A stretch of DNA of 64,000 bases from Bacillota bacterium. GTDB lineage: Bacteria > Bacillota > Clostridia > Christensenellales > CAG-138. This document shows, one piece after another, positions 50,305-58,044 of the stretch (positions are counted from its first letter, which is position 1; the number at the start of each line of letters is the position of its first letter). The stretch lies in NCBI GenBank assembly GCA_023426265.1, contig JAFABA010000165.1, positions 3,733 through 67,732 of the forward strand, in the 5' to 3' direction. Position numbers and translations under genes: made by a program. The notes beneath the pieces are model-generated. The model ran no database searches. It saw only the letters and a program-made list of their open reading frames with translations, and was not told the origin of the DNA.

Positions 50305-51323
50305 ACGCTTCCCTCCTCTTTATCGGCGGGCAAGACGGAAGCCGCCTGCTTCTTTGCCATTTTGCGTCTGAGCGCTTTGAGCAATTTTTTGGCAAGCCCC
50401 GCGAGGCCGTCGGGCATGAATACCATGAGCAGTATCACGCCCACGCCGTAAATGAGCTGCAGGTAGCTTTGCATAAAGCGCAGCCATTCCGGCAGCATGG
50501 TGACAAGCAGCGAGCCGACAAATATGCCCACCGTGTTGTTCACGCCGCCCAGCATTGCCATAATAATATAGGAAGTAGCCCGTTCGAAGTTGAACATATC
50601 GGAAGACACAAACTGGCTGTGCATCGCGTACAGGGACCCGGCCAAGGCCGCCAGCACACCCGCAATGGTAAAGGCGATCACCTTGGTCATATACACGTTG
50701 ATGCCAAGGGTTTGCGCCGCGATTTCGTTGTCGCGTATGGCGGAAAGCGAGCGGCCCAATTGGGTGCGGCGGATACGTTCCACCAGGAGCGCTACCGCAA
50801 GTACAAAGCCCACGAGTATAAAAAACCATTGATTGTAATTTTGTGGCGACCAGCCGAACAGCCGCAGCGTGGATATGCCGGATATGCCGTCCGGACCGCC
50901 GAACAGGGGTTTATAGCTCAGGTAAAACGACCACGCCACCTGCACCAAGCCGATGGTCGCAAACGTGAAATAGGTTCCGCGCAATCTCAGGAGGATCAGC
51001 CCTGCCACAAAGGCCACGGCGCCGCCTACCAAAAGCGAGATAAACAACGCCGCCACAGGCTCCATCCAGAACCCCATGCGGCCGGAGCAGAGGTTTGCAG
51101 TCGTATAAGCGCCAAGCCCCATAAAAGCCACCGCCGCAAACGTAAGCTGGCCGCCCAGGCCAAGCATTACGGAAAGCCCGTAAGCGGCAATCGCATAGAT
51201 CAGCGCGAGGTTCAGAACCATCATGGAATACCCCTCGTTGCTCAGCGGCGCAACGATGCAAAAAGCAATGCCGACAAGGAGCAGGATCAGGGCGCTTGGT
51301 TTTAGCTTGAACGTTCTTTTCAT
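50301..51323 (-). CDS. livM: LIV-type ABC transporter permease (LivM)
   Basis: 340 residues from ATG at 51323; about nine or ten hydrophobic segments with the permease motif Ala-Ile-Arg-Asp-Asn-Glu-Ile-Ala-Ala-Gln-Thr-Leu-Gly-Ile. Pairs with LivH in the membrane. The stop overlaps livG. Confidence 0.92.
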   Translation of the reverse strand: MKRTFKLKPSALILLLVGIAFCIVAPLSNEGYSMMVLNLALIYAIAAYGLSVMLGLGGQLTFAAVAFMGLGAYTTANLCSGRMGFWMEPVAALFISLLVGGAVAFVAGLILLRLRGTYFTFATIGLVQVAWSFYLSYKPLFGGPDGISGISTLRLFGWSPQNYNQWFFILVGFVLAVALLVERIRRTQLGRSLSAIRDNEIAAQTLGINVYMTKVIAFTIAGVLAALAGSLYAMHSQFVSSDMFNFERATSYIIMAMLGGVNNTVGIFVGSLLVTMLPEWLRFMQSYLQLIYGVGVILLMVFMPDGLAGLAKKLLKALRRKMAKKQAASVLPADKEEGSV

Positions 51324-51334
51324 ATGAGCGCACC

Positions 51335-52231
51335 TCACGCCTTATCCGCAATCTTCTCGCCGAACAACCCCTGGGGCCGCACGAGCAAAAAGGCAATGAG
51401 CACCAGGAACACCACGGCATCCTTGTACTGGGAGAACTGGATGGTGCTGTAGGACTCCACCAGGCCGATGATGATGGAACCCAAAATAGCCCCCTTGATG
51501 TTTCCGAACCCGCCGATGACCACGCCCGCGAAGGCGCGTAATTGCAGCGAACCTAAGGTGTTGCTTACCATAAAGATGGGCGATATCATATAACCGCCGA
51601 CCGAAGCGAGGATCACCACGATGATATAGGTCGCCAAAGTGGTGACTACTGTGGGAATCCCCAAAAGTTCCGCCGCATATTTATCCTGGGCGGCAGCCTG
51701 CATCATGCGGCCGGCATATAGTTTTTCAAACAATATAAATACCAGGACGATGAGCACGATACCCACGATGATCGTAAGCACGAATTGCCATTGAAGCGAT
51801 ATGGAGCCGATGCGGAACACCGCCGCCTTGCCGGTTTCGGGGTTTCTCATAAGCGGCGGCATTGAGCGCGGAAGGCTGCCCCAGATGAGAGTGGCAATTT
51901 CTTTGAGCACCATGGCTGCACCCATGGTAGAAATGACTGTCGCCGCCGGATAAGTCGCATTCCGAAGCGGCCAGTATACCGTGAACATAAATATTGTGCC
52001 GATGAGCGCAAAGGAAACCAACGCAAAAGGGATCATCAGGTACAACGGCAGCTTTACATCCACGATCAGCCAGCAGGTTACAAACGCGCCAAACATCAGC
52101 AGATCGCCCTGGGCAAAATTCATAACGCCGATCGCGCGTATGAGCAAAATCAGACCCATTGCCATCAGGGCATATATCATTCCCATGGCGACGCCGTTAA
52201 CGCCAAGAGAAATTATGGTGTTTACATTCAT
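51335..52231 (-). CDS. livH: LIV-type ABC transporter permease (LivH)
   Basis: 298 residues from ATG at 52231, preceded by GAGG. Family motifs Gly-Val-Met-Asn-Phe-Ala-Gln-Gly-Asp-Leu-Leu-Met-Phe-Gly-Ala and Arg-Ala-Phe-Ala-Gly-Val-Val-Ile-Gly-Gly-Phe-Gly-Asn-Ile. A longer frame upstream contains no membrane-protein features and overlaps a separate small cysteine-rich frame, so the inner start is chosen. Confidence 0.92.
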   Translation of the reverse strand: MNVNTIISLGVNGVAMGMIYALMAMGLILLIRAIGVMNFAQGDLLMFGAFVTCWLIVDVKLPLYLMIPFALVSFALIGTIFMFTVYWPLRNATYPAATVISTMGAAMVLKEIATLIWGSLPRSMPPLMRNPETGKAAVFRIGSISLQWQFVLTIIVGIVLIVLVFILFEKLYAGRMMQAAAQDKYAAELLGIPTVVTTLATYIIVVILASVGGYMISPIFMVSNTLGSLQLRAFAGVVIGGFGNIKGAILGSIIIGLVESYSTIQFSQYKDAVVFLVLIAFLLVRPQGLFGEKIADKA

Positions 52232-52398
52232 ATTTTTACCTCGTTGCGCTTTCCCGGAATATTTCCATACAAGGGGCACATTTCGATGCAGCCTGCCCGC
52301 AGCCGCCCGGTGCTTGCCTGTTTGCCTTTCAAGCAGGCAAGCATCGGGCGGCACTCTGGACAGGTCCGGCAGTCCCCGCAATTTGGGTCTCCCCTCAT
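52228..52398 (-). CDS. Small cysteine-rich protein between livK and livH
   Basis: 56 codons from ATG at 52398 to a TGA that shares bases with the livH ATG, i.e. translationally coupled. The residues include Cys-Gly-Asp-Cys-Arg-Thr-Cys-Pro-Glu-Cys, a further Cys six residues later, then Cys-Ile-Glu-Met-Cys-Pro: seven Cys in 56 residues, spaced as in metal- or Fe-S-binding mini-domains. The frame remains open upstream of the ATG with two more Cys but has no better start, and there is no strong ribosome site. It fills the only sizeable gap in the transporter operon. A real gene is likely but not certain; it is not part of normal LIV transporters. Confidence 0.5.
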   Translation of the reverse strand: MRGDPNCGDCRTCPECRPMLACLKGKQASTGRLRAGCIEMCPLYGNIPGKRNEVKI

Positions 52399-52451
52399 AT
52401 AGGGAAGCCCGCAGTAAAACCGCCGGAAGCACCTTCGTGTGATCTCCCGCT

Positions 52452-53693
52452 TTACCGGGTGGTCACGGTATCCAACATGGTGGCTTTCCCGTCCACATTC
52501 AGCGTAAGGAACTGGCTCGAACTGAAGCAGCGGTTCGGGGAATAATAATAGGTGGACATAGCGCCTTTATAGCCCTCGATTTTTTCCAGCGCGCTGTTGA
52601 TCGCCTCTTTATCCTCGGTGGTGCCCGCAAGTTCGCAGGCCTGCTTGAAGAGCATAATGGAGTCGTAAGCCGTTACGGCAGGCATATCCGAGTCCGCGCC
52701 GTAAGAGAGACGATAAGCTTGTGCAAAGGTTTTCCCTTCGGGGGTGGCCACTTCGACCGTCCAGTCCGCCACGGCATACCAGCCGTTGGCGGTAGCGCCC
52801 GCGTTTTCACGGCAGACAGCAGAAGCCCAGGAGGAGGATCCCAATAAGGGGATATCAAGACCGGCTGCGTCTACTTGCTGGCAGATGATGGCGGCAGGCA
52901 TCTGGTGGCCAATCGCGATCAGCCCGTCCGCGTCGGAGTTCTGGATCTGGGTGATGATAGGCGCAAAGTTTTTCTCATCCACCACAAAGCCAAACTGCTT
53001 TTCGGCGGGAACAACGATACCGAGTTGCTCAAGCGAAGCGACGGTCTGGGCGCGCAGGCCTTCGCCAAAGCTTTCCGTAGAGTATAGGATGGCGGGGTTT
53101 TTCATCTCCAGGTTTTCAACGGCAGCTTTCGCGAGCAGCAGGCCTGATTTGTCGTCCGTCATGCGGGCCTGCCACATGTACGGGTTGTTTTCCTTGGGAA
53201 TGTTGGCCGAGGAACCGCCCGCAAACATGGTGATTTTTTTCTCCAGCACGTTTGGCGAAGCCGCAATGCAGTTGGAGGAATATGTCGATCCGAAAAACGC
53301 CACCACTTCGGGATAGTTCATGATTTTCACCATGGCGTTTACCGAGGACTGGAGGTTATCCACTTCGTCTTCGAACACCAATACCAGTTCCTTGCCCAGG
53401 ATGCCGCCATTGGCATTGATGTGCTGCACCGCAAGATTGGCGCCGTTTACCACATATTCGCCAACCATCTTATTCGTTCCGGTAATAGGTGCGACTACGC
53501 CGAATGTGACGGAGCCCTCCAGGGCCTTGCCCGGCTCACCCTCCGATGCAGCGGGTTCGGGGGTGGTTACGGGCGCGGGTGTGGACTCCTGGGGGGGAGT
53601 GGTCGTGCTGGACGCCGGCGGGGTTGTGGAGCATGCCGTTGCAAACAGCAGCACCATAGCAAGGAAACATATGCCCAATTTTAGCCTCTTCAT
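52452..53693 (-). CDS. livK: LIV-type substrate-binding lipoprotein (LivK/LivJ family)
   Basis: 413 residues from ATG at 53693, GGGAG seven bases upstream. Lipoprotein signal with Leu-Phe-Ala-Thr-Ala-Cys (Cys21), a Thr/Pro-rich spacer, then a type I periplasmic-binding fold: Phe-Gly-Val-Val-Ala-Pro-Ile-Thr-Gly-Thr-Asn, Gly-Ser-Thr-Tyr-Ser-Ser-Asn and Ala-Tyr-Asp-Ser-Ile-Met-Leu. This family binds amino acids, amides, and also aromatic and other small molecules. First gene of the operon, so it names the substrate class only loosely; the enzymes downstream point to a carbohydrate-like compound. Confidence 0.93.
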   Translation of the reverse strand: MKRLKLGICFLAMVLLFATACSTTPPASSTTTPPQESTPAPVTTPEPAASEGEPGKALEGSVTFGVVAPITGTNKMVGEYVVNGANLAVQHINANGGILGKELVLVFEDEVDNLQSSVNAMVKIMNYPEVVAFFGSTYSSNCIAASPNVLEKKITMFAGGSSANIPKENNPYMWQARMTDDKSGLLLAKAAVENLEMKNPAILYSTESFGEGLRAQTVASLEQLGIVVPAEKQFGFVVDEKNFAPIITQIQNSDADGLIAIGHQMPAAIICQQVDAAGLDIPLLGSSSWASAVCRENAGATANGWYAVADWTVEVATPEGKTFAQAYRLSYGADSDMPAVTAYDSIMLFKQACELAGTTEDKEAINSALEKIEGYKGAMSTYYYSPNRCFSSSQFLTLNVDGKATMLDTVTTR

Positions 53694-53822
53694 TTTCTTT
53701 CTCCCTCTTTCCTGATTTTTGGAAGCGTTCCTTTTATTCGTTTTCACTCCACACGTATTTGCCACACGTGAAGCGTAAACTTCGCTGGTAGATGCGTACG
53801 GAAGCATTCGGGATTTTAATAC

Positions 53823-53840
53823 ATACTACGTAGGATGTCT
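53823..53840. promoter_or_regulatory. Operator-like palindrome 1
   Basis: Near-perfect 18-bp palindrome ACATACTACGTAGGATGT. Shares ACGT core and GATG arm with the sites at 53965 and 54127; all lie between livK and the GntR gene. Confidence 0.55.
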
Positions 53841-53964
53841 TTTAAGAAAAATAGAGGTAAGCTTTGACTTATTTCAGTAATGATGCCGGTATTCAGGTTA
53901 AAAATCTAAGGTCAAAAAGTCTATTCAATAAATTAGGGCTAATAATTGGGAGTAATCGATACGA

Positions 53965-53980
53965 CATCACACGTCGGATT
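53965..53980. promoter_or_regulatory. Operator-like palindrome 2, downstream of the liv promoter
   Basis: CATCACACGTCGGATT, about 15-30 bases past the -10 of the minus-strand liv promoter, where a bound regulator would block transcription. Confidence 0.55.
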
Positions 53981-53994
53981 AATTTGATGGGCTC

Positions 53995-54024
53995 ATTATA
54001 GCATGCCCCTCCAAAGCTTGTCAA
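53995..54024 (-). promoter_or_regulatory. Promoter of the liv/transketolase operon
   Basis: Minus strand TTGACA (54024-54019), 18-base spacer, TATAAT (54000-53995): a consensus promoter, about 300 bases ahead of livK, so the 5' leader is long. Confidence 0.85.
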
Positions 54025-54077
54025 ACCTCATTTTTAAATCAAATTTATTAGATTTCGGAGCCCTATGCAAATGCCGC

Positions 54078-54106
54078 TTGCTGACCAGACAAAAACCTGC
54101 TATGAT
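54078..54106 (+). promoter_or_regulatory. Promoter of the GntR regulator gene
   Basis: TTGCTG (54078-54083), 17-base spacer, TATGAT (54101-54106). Confidence 0.65.
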
Positions 54107-54126
54107 AAATAAAAAGCAAATTATGT

Positions 54127-54142
54127 CATCATACGTCGGATG
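54127..54142. promoter_or_regulatory. Operator-like palindrome 3, at the gntR start of transcription
   Basis: CATCATACGTCGGATG, twenty bases after the gntR -10; suggests autoregulation by the encoded protein. Confidence 0.6.
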
Positions 54143-54174
54143 TGATTATTCACATGCGAATGGAGGCAGGATAT

Positions 54175-54903
54175 ATGTTATTTAAAACGGTGAACGAGGG
54201 ACAAAAACTGTTGCCTGAAAAGGTTGCCGAGCAAATTATCCGTTTGATTGCCAACAACAACTTGGTAGCGGGCCAAAAATTGCCGAACGAATTTCAGCTG
54301 GCCGACGAGCTTCAGGTCGGCCGCAATACCGTGCGGGAGGCCGTAAAGCTGCTCGTCTCACGCAATATTTTGGAGATTGAGCACGGCCGGGGAACCTTTG
54401 TATGCGAGAACCCCGGTTTGGTAGACGATCCGTTGGGACTGGCCTTTTTTCAGGATAAATACAAACTTGCGCAGGATCTGATGCAGATCCGGTGGATTTT
54501 GGAGCCCCAGATCGCCGCCCTCGCGGCGGATAACGCCAAAGAGGAAGATATCGCCGCCATGAAGCGCATCAATGAGGCAATTATGGAAAAAGCCGTTGCT
54601 GAAGAGGATTATATTCCCTTGGACAGGGAGTTGCACATCCGTATTGCACAGAGCACCCAAAACCAGGTGATACCCAACCTCATCCCGATTATCGACAGCG
54701 GTATTCAGCTTTTTAACATACTGCCCTATAAAGTGGAGCGTCTTAAGGCGTTAGAAGTGCACAACGAAATTATTGAAGCGATCGAGCGTCATGATCCAGG
54801 CGCTGCTGATCAGGCGATGCGAAAGCACCTTGAATTCAATGTGCGCAATTTTAATAAGCTGAACGAGCAGCAGTACGGCAAATTCTCCGCAATAAAAAGG
54901 TAA
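54175..54903 (+). CDS. GntR-family regulator, FadR subfamily
   Basis: 242 residues from ATG at 54175, eight bases after GGAGG. N-terminal winged helix with Leu-Pro-Asn-Glu-Phe-Gln-Leu-Ala-Asp-Glu-Leu-Gln-Val-Gly-Arg-Asn-Thr-Val-Arg-Glu-Ala and Arg-Gly-Thr-Phe-Val; C-terminal all-helical FCD domain whose metal ligands fit Asp in Leu-Asp-Arg-Glu-Leu-His and later His residues. FCD regulators bind small carboxylic acids or sugar acids. Divergent from the liv operon with related palindromes at both promoters, so it most probably represses that operon until its substrate or an intermediate binds. Confidence 0.92.
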   Translation: MLFKTVNEGQKLLPEKVAEQIIRLIANNNLVAGQKLPNEFQLADELQVGRNTVREAVKLLVSRNILEIEHGRGTFVCENPGLVDDPLGLAFFQDKYKLAQDLMQIRWILEPQIAALAADNAKEEDIAAMKRINEAIMEKAVAEEDYIPLDRELHIRIAQSTQNQVIPNLIPIIDSGIQLFNILPYKVERLKALEVHNEIIEAIERHDPGAADQAMRKHLEFNVRNFNKLNEQQYGKFSAIKR

Positions 54904-55032
54904 CGGCACTGCAATAGAGGTTTGAAAAGAGGGCCGCAACGTTCGAGCCATTTTTCACAGCGCTTTCTTTCAACAAGCGCCTTCATCTTTTAAGCAAACC
55001 ATGGCTCAGCACCCAACTCTGTAATAATTTCG

Positions 55033-55146
55033 TTTTACTACAGTGTTACAGTTGGAATCCTTGCGTCCGCCATGCTTGTGAATCATATGGTGGGAAGAAA
55101 GTTCAGAAGCATTGATATGGTGGCGTCGCTGAAAAGCGTGGGATAA
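55033..55146 (+). pseudogene. Remnant of an FtsX-type ABC permease (C-terminus)
   Basis: A 37-codon frame ending Met-Leu-Val-Asn-His-Met-Val-Gly-Arg-Lys-Phe-Arg-Ser-Ile-Asp-Met-Val-Ala-Ser-Leu, the typical C-terminal end of FtsX-family permeases. Nothing upstream (54904-55032) continues it, so the rest of the gene is lost. The remaining gap to 55278 has no other content I can name. Confidence 0.6.
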
Positions 55147-55278
55147 TTGTACTGCTTACTTTGCAGTCGCTTCGGGCTGAGCACTTACGAAGATGCAAAA
55201 GCTATGGCCTGGACATTTCGTTCTTCTGCTTGCGAACCAATAGAAATATTGTGAGCATCTCCCTACACCAGTAACTGT

Positions 55279-55315
55279 AGATCAATATTTTTTAGTATCT
55301 AAAAAATATTGATCT
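55279..55315. promoter_or_regulatory. 17-bp perfect inverted repeat over the suf promoter
   Basis: Arms 55279-55295 and 55299-55315 match perfectly, with a 3-base centre. The right arm contains the TTGATC -35 box, so a bound dimer would shut the promoter. It could instead act as a terminator for the vanished permease gene (TTTTTG follows), but its overlap with a good promoter favours an operator, most simply for the adjoining MarR-family protein. Confidence 0.65.
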
Positions 55316-55337
55316 TTTTGTTTAGCAGCTATATAAT
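55309..55337 (+). promoter_or_regulatory. Promoter of the suf operon
   Basis: TTGATC (55309-55314), 17-base spacer, TATAAT (55332-55337), 19 bases before the regulator's start codon. Confidence 0.8.
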
Positions 55338-55356
55338 ATTTCCGAGGTGATGCGCA

Positions 55357-55890
55357 ATGTGTAAAAAAGAGGAGCTTATCAAAAAGCTGTACCAGTCCCT
55401 GAACATCATGATCTGCGAATCGAAAATCGCCAGGAGCTACGGGACGGGCCACAAGCTGACCTATTCGGATATCAGCCTCTTAAAGTGCGTGCAGCGCAAC
55501 GGGAACGCAAAAGCAGGCGAGTTGTCCCAATTCCTGGGCATCACCAACGGCGCAGTGGCGCAGCTTGCAAAAAAGCTGGAGGAAAAGGGATATTTGGAGC
55601 CATACCGCATCACCGGCAACAAGAAGGAAGTGTATTACAGGCTGACGCCCGACGGAGAGGAAGCCTGCCTGGGGTATGACGAGCACTACGGGAAAATGCG
55701 CTCCAGCGCCGAGGCATATATTTCCACGCTGGACGATGACACCATCGAAAAGATCACCAAATTATTCGATCTGGTCGCCGGCAGCACCGCGGTTTCCGAC
55801 CGATGTTCGATCCGCCATGCGGCGGACAAAACCGGTCCCTCTCACGAGGGGGCGATAAAGAGGTGCGAAAAATGCCAGAGACTCTATTAA
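55357..55890 (+). CDS. MarR-family regulator with C-terminal cysteines, suf operon
   Basis: 177 residues. Winged helix with Ala-Gly-Glu-Leu-Ser-Gln-Phe-Leu-Gly-Ile-Thr-Asn-Gly-Ala-Val-Ala-Gln-Leu and a wing containing Gly-Asn-Lys-Lys-Glu-Val-Tyr. After the DNA-binding domain a tail carries Asp-Arg-Cys-Ser and, at the end, Arg-Cys-Glu-Lys-Cys-Gln, three Cys that could hold an Fe-S cluster or metal. It is the first gene of the suf operon and overlaps sufC by 19 bases. By analogy with SufR and IscR it may sense Fe-S supply, but the family differs and this is inference. Confidence 0.85.
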   Translation: MCKKEELIKKLYQSLNIMICESKIARSYGTGHKLTYSDISLLKCVQRNGNAKAGELSQFLGITNGAVAQLAKKLEEKGYLEPYRITGNKKEVYYRLTPDGEEACLGYDEHYGKMRSSAEAYISTLDDDTIEKITKLFDLVAGSTAVSDRCSIRHAADKTGPSHEGAIKRCEKCQRLY

Positions 55891-56612
55891 GCATCAGCAG
55901 GTTATGCGCGTCCGCCGGCGGGCAGCGCATATTGAACGGCGTAGATCTTGAAATAAACAAAGGCGAGGTGCATGTGCTCATGGGCCCCAACGGAGCGGGA
56001 AAATCCACGCTCGCCAACGTCGTGATGGGCGACCCGCGCTACCTGGTGGACGAAGGAAGCATCGTTTTTAATGGCGAGGACATCACGGATGAAAAACCGG
56101 ACGCTCGCGCCAGAAGGGGCATGTTCCTTTCCTTCCAGGCGCCGGAGGAGATCGCCGGAATCACTGTGGAAAATTTCCTGCGCGCCGCAAAGGCGGCGTA
56201 TACCGGAGAGGATGTGAAACTCCTCCCCTTCCGTAAGGAACTCCAGTCCAAAATGAAGGAACTGGAGATGGACCCTTCCTACGCGGCGCGGTATCTCAAC
56301 GTCGGTTTTTCGGGCGGGGAAAAAAAGAAGAACGAGATTTTGCAGCTCTCCGTGCTCAACCCGAAGCTCGCGATACTGGATGAAACGGATTCGGGCCTCG
56401 ATATCGACGCCGTAAAGACGATATCCGAAAGCGTGGACCGCTACAGGAATGAAGAAAACGCGGTGCTCATCATCACGCACATCACGCGGATTTTACAACG
56501 GCTCCCCTTAAACTACGTGCATATCATGGCGGATGGGCGCATCGTCAAAACCGGCGGCGCGTCCCTGATCGAAACAATCAACCGGGACGGCTTCGCCTCG
56601 GTCCTTGGATAA
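55872..56612 (+). CDS. sufC: Fe-S assembly ATPase SufC
   Basis: 246 residues from ATG at 55872 after AGAGGTG. Walker A Gly-Pro-Asn-Gly-Ala-Gly-Lys-Ser-Thr, SufC-type signature Phe-Ser-Gly-Gly-Glu-Lys-Lys-Lys-Asn-Glu, Walker B Leu-Ala-Ile-Leu-Asp-Glu-Thr-Asp-Ser-Gly-Leu-Asp. It powers the SufBCD scaffold complex. The unusual Glu-Thr-Asp after Walker B is normal for SufC. Confidence 0.96.
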   Translation: MPETLLSISRLCASAGGQRILNGVDLEINKGEVHVLMGPNGAGKSTLANVVMGDPRYLVDEGSIVFNGEDITDEKPDARARRGMFLSFQAPEEIAGITVENFLRAAKAAYTGEDVKLLPFRKELQSKMKELEMDPSYAARYLNVGFSGGEKKKNEILQLSVLNPKLAILDETDSGLDIDAVKTISESVDRYRNEENAVLIITHITRILQRLPLNYVHIMADGRIVKTGGASLIETINRDGFASVLG

Positions 56613-56627
56613 CGGGGTGAAACGGGG

Positions 56628-58034
56628 ATGGAAAAGCAGAAAACGAGAATAGACGATATCGACAGGGAACGCTTCGATTTCCGGGATGCGGACAGGAGCG
56701 GCTATAAGACAAACAAGGGCCTTACCGCCGAAATCGTGACGGAAATATCCAAATTGAAGAACGAGCCCTCCTGGATGCTCAACCATCGGCTCCGTTCGCT
56801 GGAAGTGTATGATCGGCTGCCCCTGCCAACATGGGGCCCGCCGCTCGATGAACTCGATATGGACCAGATCGTCACCTATGTGAAGCCGGATACGAATTTG
56901 AAAAGCGACTGGAACGAGGTGCCCGATTATATCAAAAACACGTTCGAACGCCTCGGCATTCCCAAGGCGGAACGGGATTCCCTCGCGGGCGTGGGAGCGC
57001 AGTACGATTCGGAAGTGGTCTACCACAACATCCGGCGCGAACTTTTGAACCAGGGCGTGATCTATACCGACATGGAAACGGCCGTGCGGGAGCACGAGGA
57101 CATCGTGCGGCAGCTTTTCATGAAGCTTGTGCCGCCGGAGGACCACAAGTTTGTGGCGCTGCACGGGGCCGTCTGGTCGGGCGGCTCGTATGTGTATGTG
57201 CCGGAAGGGGTGCGCCTTAAAATCCCCCTGCAATCCTACTTCCGCCTCAACGCGCCGGGCGCCGGGCAATTCGAGCATACGCTCATCGTCGTGGAAAAGG
57301 GCGCAAGCGTCCACTTCATAGAGGGCTGCTCGGCGCCCAAATATAACGTAGTGAACCTGCACGCTGGGTGCGTAGAGTTGTATGTACGCGAGGGCGCGAC
57401 GCTGCGGTATTCCACCATTGAAAACTGGTCCAAGAACATGATGAACCTGAACACCAAGCGGGCGCTTGTGGAAAAGGACGCGGCCATAGAATGGGTCTCC
57501 GGAACATTCGGCTCGCACACCACCATGCTCTATCCCTCCAGCATCCTAAAGGGCGAGGGCGCGCGCTCCACGTTCAATGGCATCACGTTCGCCGGGAACG
57601 GACAGCATCTGGACACCGGAACCAGGGTGGTGCACGCCGCTCCCAACACCTCGTCCACCATCAGCTCCCGCTCCATCTCCAAGGACGGGGGCATCGCCAT
57701 CTACCGCAGTTCCATCAACATCCTGCCCGAGGCCGCCGGATCAAAATCCTCCATCGTCTGCGAATCGCTGATGATGGACAGCGCGTCGAGGACGGATACG
57801 ATTCCCGTCATGGATATCCGCAGCGACCGGGTGGATATCGGGCACGAGGCCAGGATCGGCCGCATCAGCGACGCCGCCATATTCTACCTCATGACCAGGG
57901 GGCTCTCGGAACAGGAGGCCAAGGCGATGATCGTCCGGGGGTTTGTTGAGCCCATCGCAAAGGAGCTCCCGCTGGAGTACGCGGTTGAAATGAACCGGCT
58001 CATCAGCCTTGAGCTGGAAGGGACCATCGGTTAG
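56628..58034 (+). CDS. sufB: Fe-S assembly scaffold SufB
   Basis: 468 residues, GGGGTG upstream of the ATG. Conserved SufB segments: Gly-Gly-Ser-Tyr-Val-Tyr-Val-Pro-Glu-Gly-Val, Phe-Glu-His-Thr-Leu-Ile-Val, Glu-Gly-Cys-Ser-Ala-Pro, Asn-Trp-Ser-Lys-Asn-Met-Met-Asn-Leu-Asn-Thr-Lys and the C-terminal Phe-Val-Glu-Pro-Ile. It builds clusters with SufC and SufD in the cytoplasm. Order C-B-D rather than C-D-S-U-B of Bacillus. Confidence 0.97.
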   Translation: MEKQKTRIDDIDRERFDFRDADRSGYKTNKGLTAEIVTEISKLKNEPSWMLNHRLRSLEVYDRLPLPTWGPPLDELDMDQIVTYVKPDTNLKSDWNEVPDYIKNTFERLGIPKAERDSLAGVGAQYDSEVVYHNIRRELLNQGVIYTDMETAVREHEDIVRQLFMKLVPPEDHKFVALHGAVWSGGSYVYVPEGVRLKIPLQSYFRLNAPGAGQFEHTLIVVEKGASVHFIEGCSAPKYNVVNLHAGCVELYVREGATLRYSTIENWSKNMMNLNTKRALVEKDAAIEWVSGTFGSHTTMLYPSSILKGEGARSTFNGITFAGNGQHLDTGTRVVHAAPNTSSTISSRSISKDGGIAIYRSSINILPEAAGSKSSIVCESLMMDSASRTDTIPVMDIRSDRVDIGHEARIGRISDAAIFYLMTRGLSEQEAKAMIVRGFVEPIAKELPLEYAVEMNRLISLELEGTIG

Positions 58035-58044
58035 GAGGCGTGAT

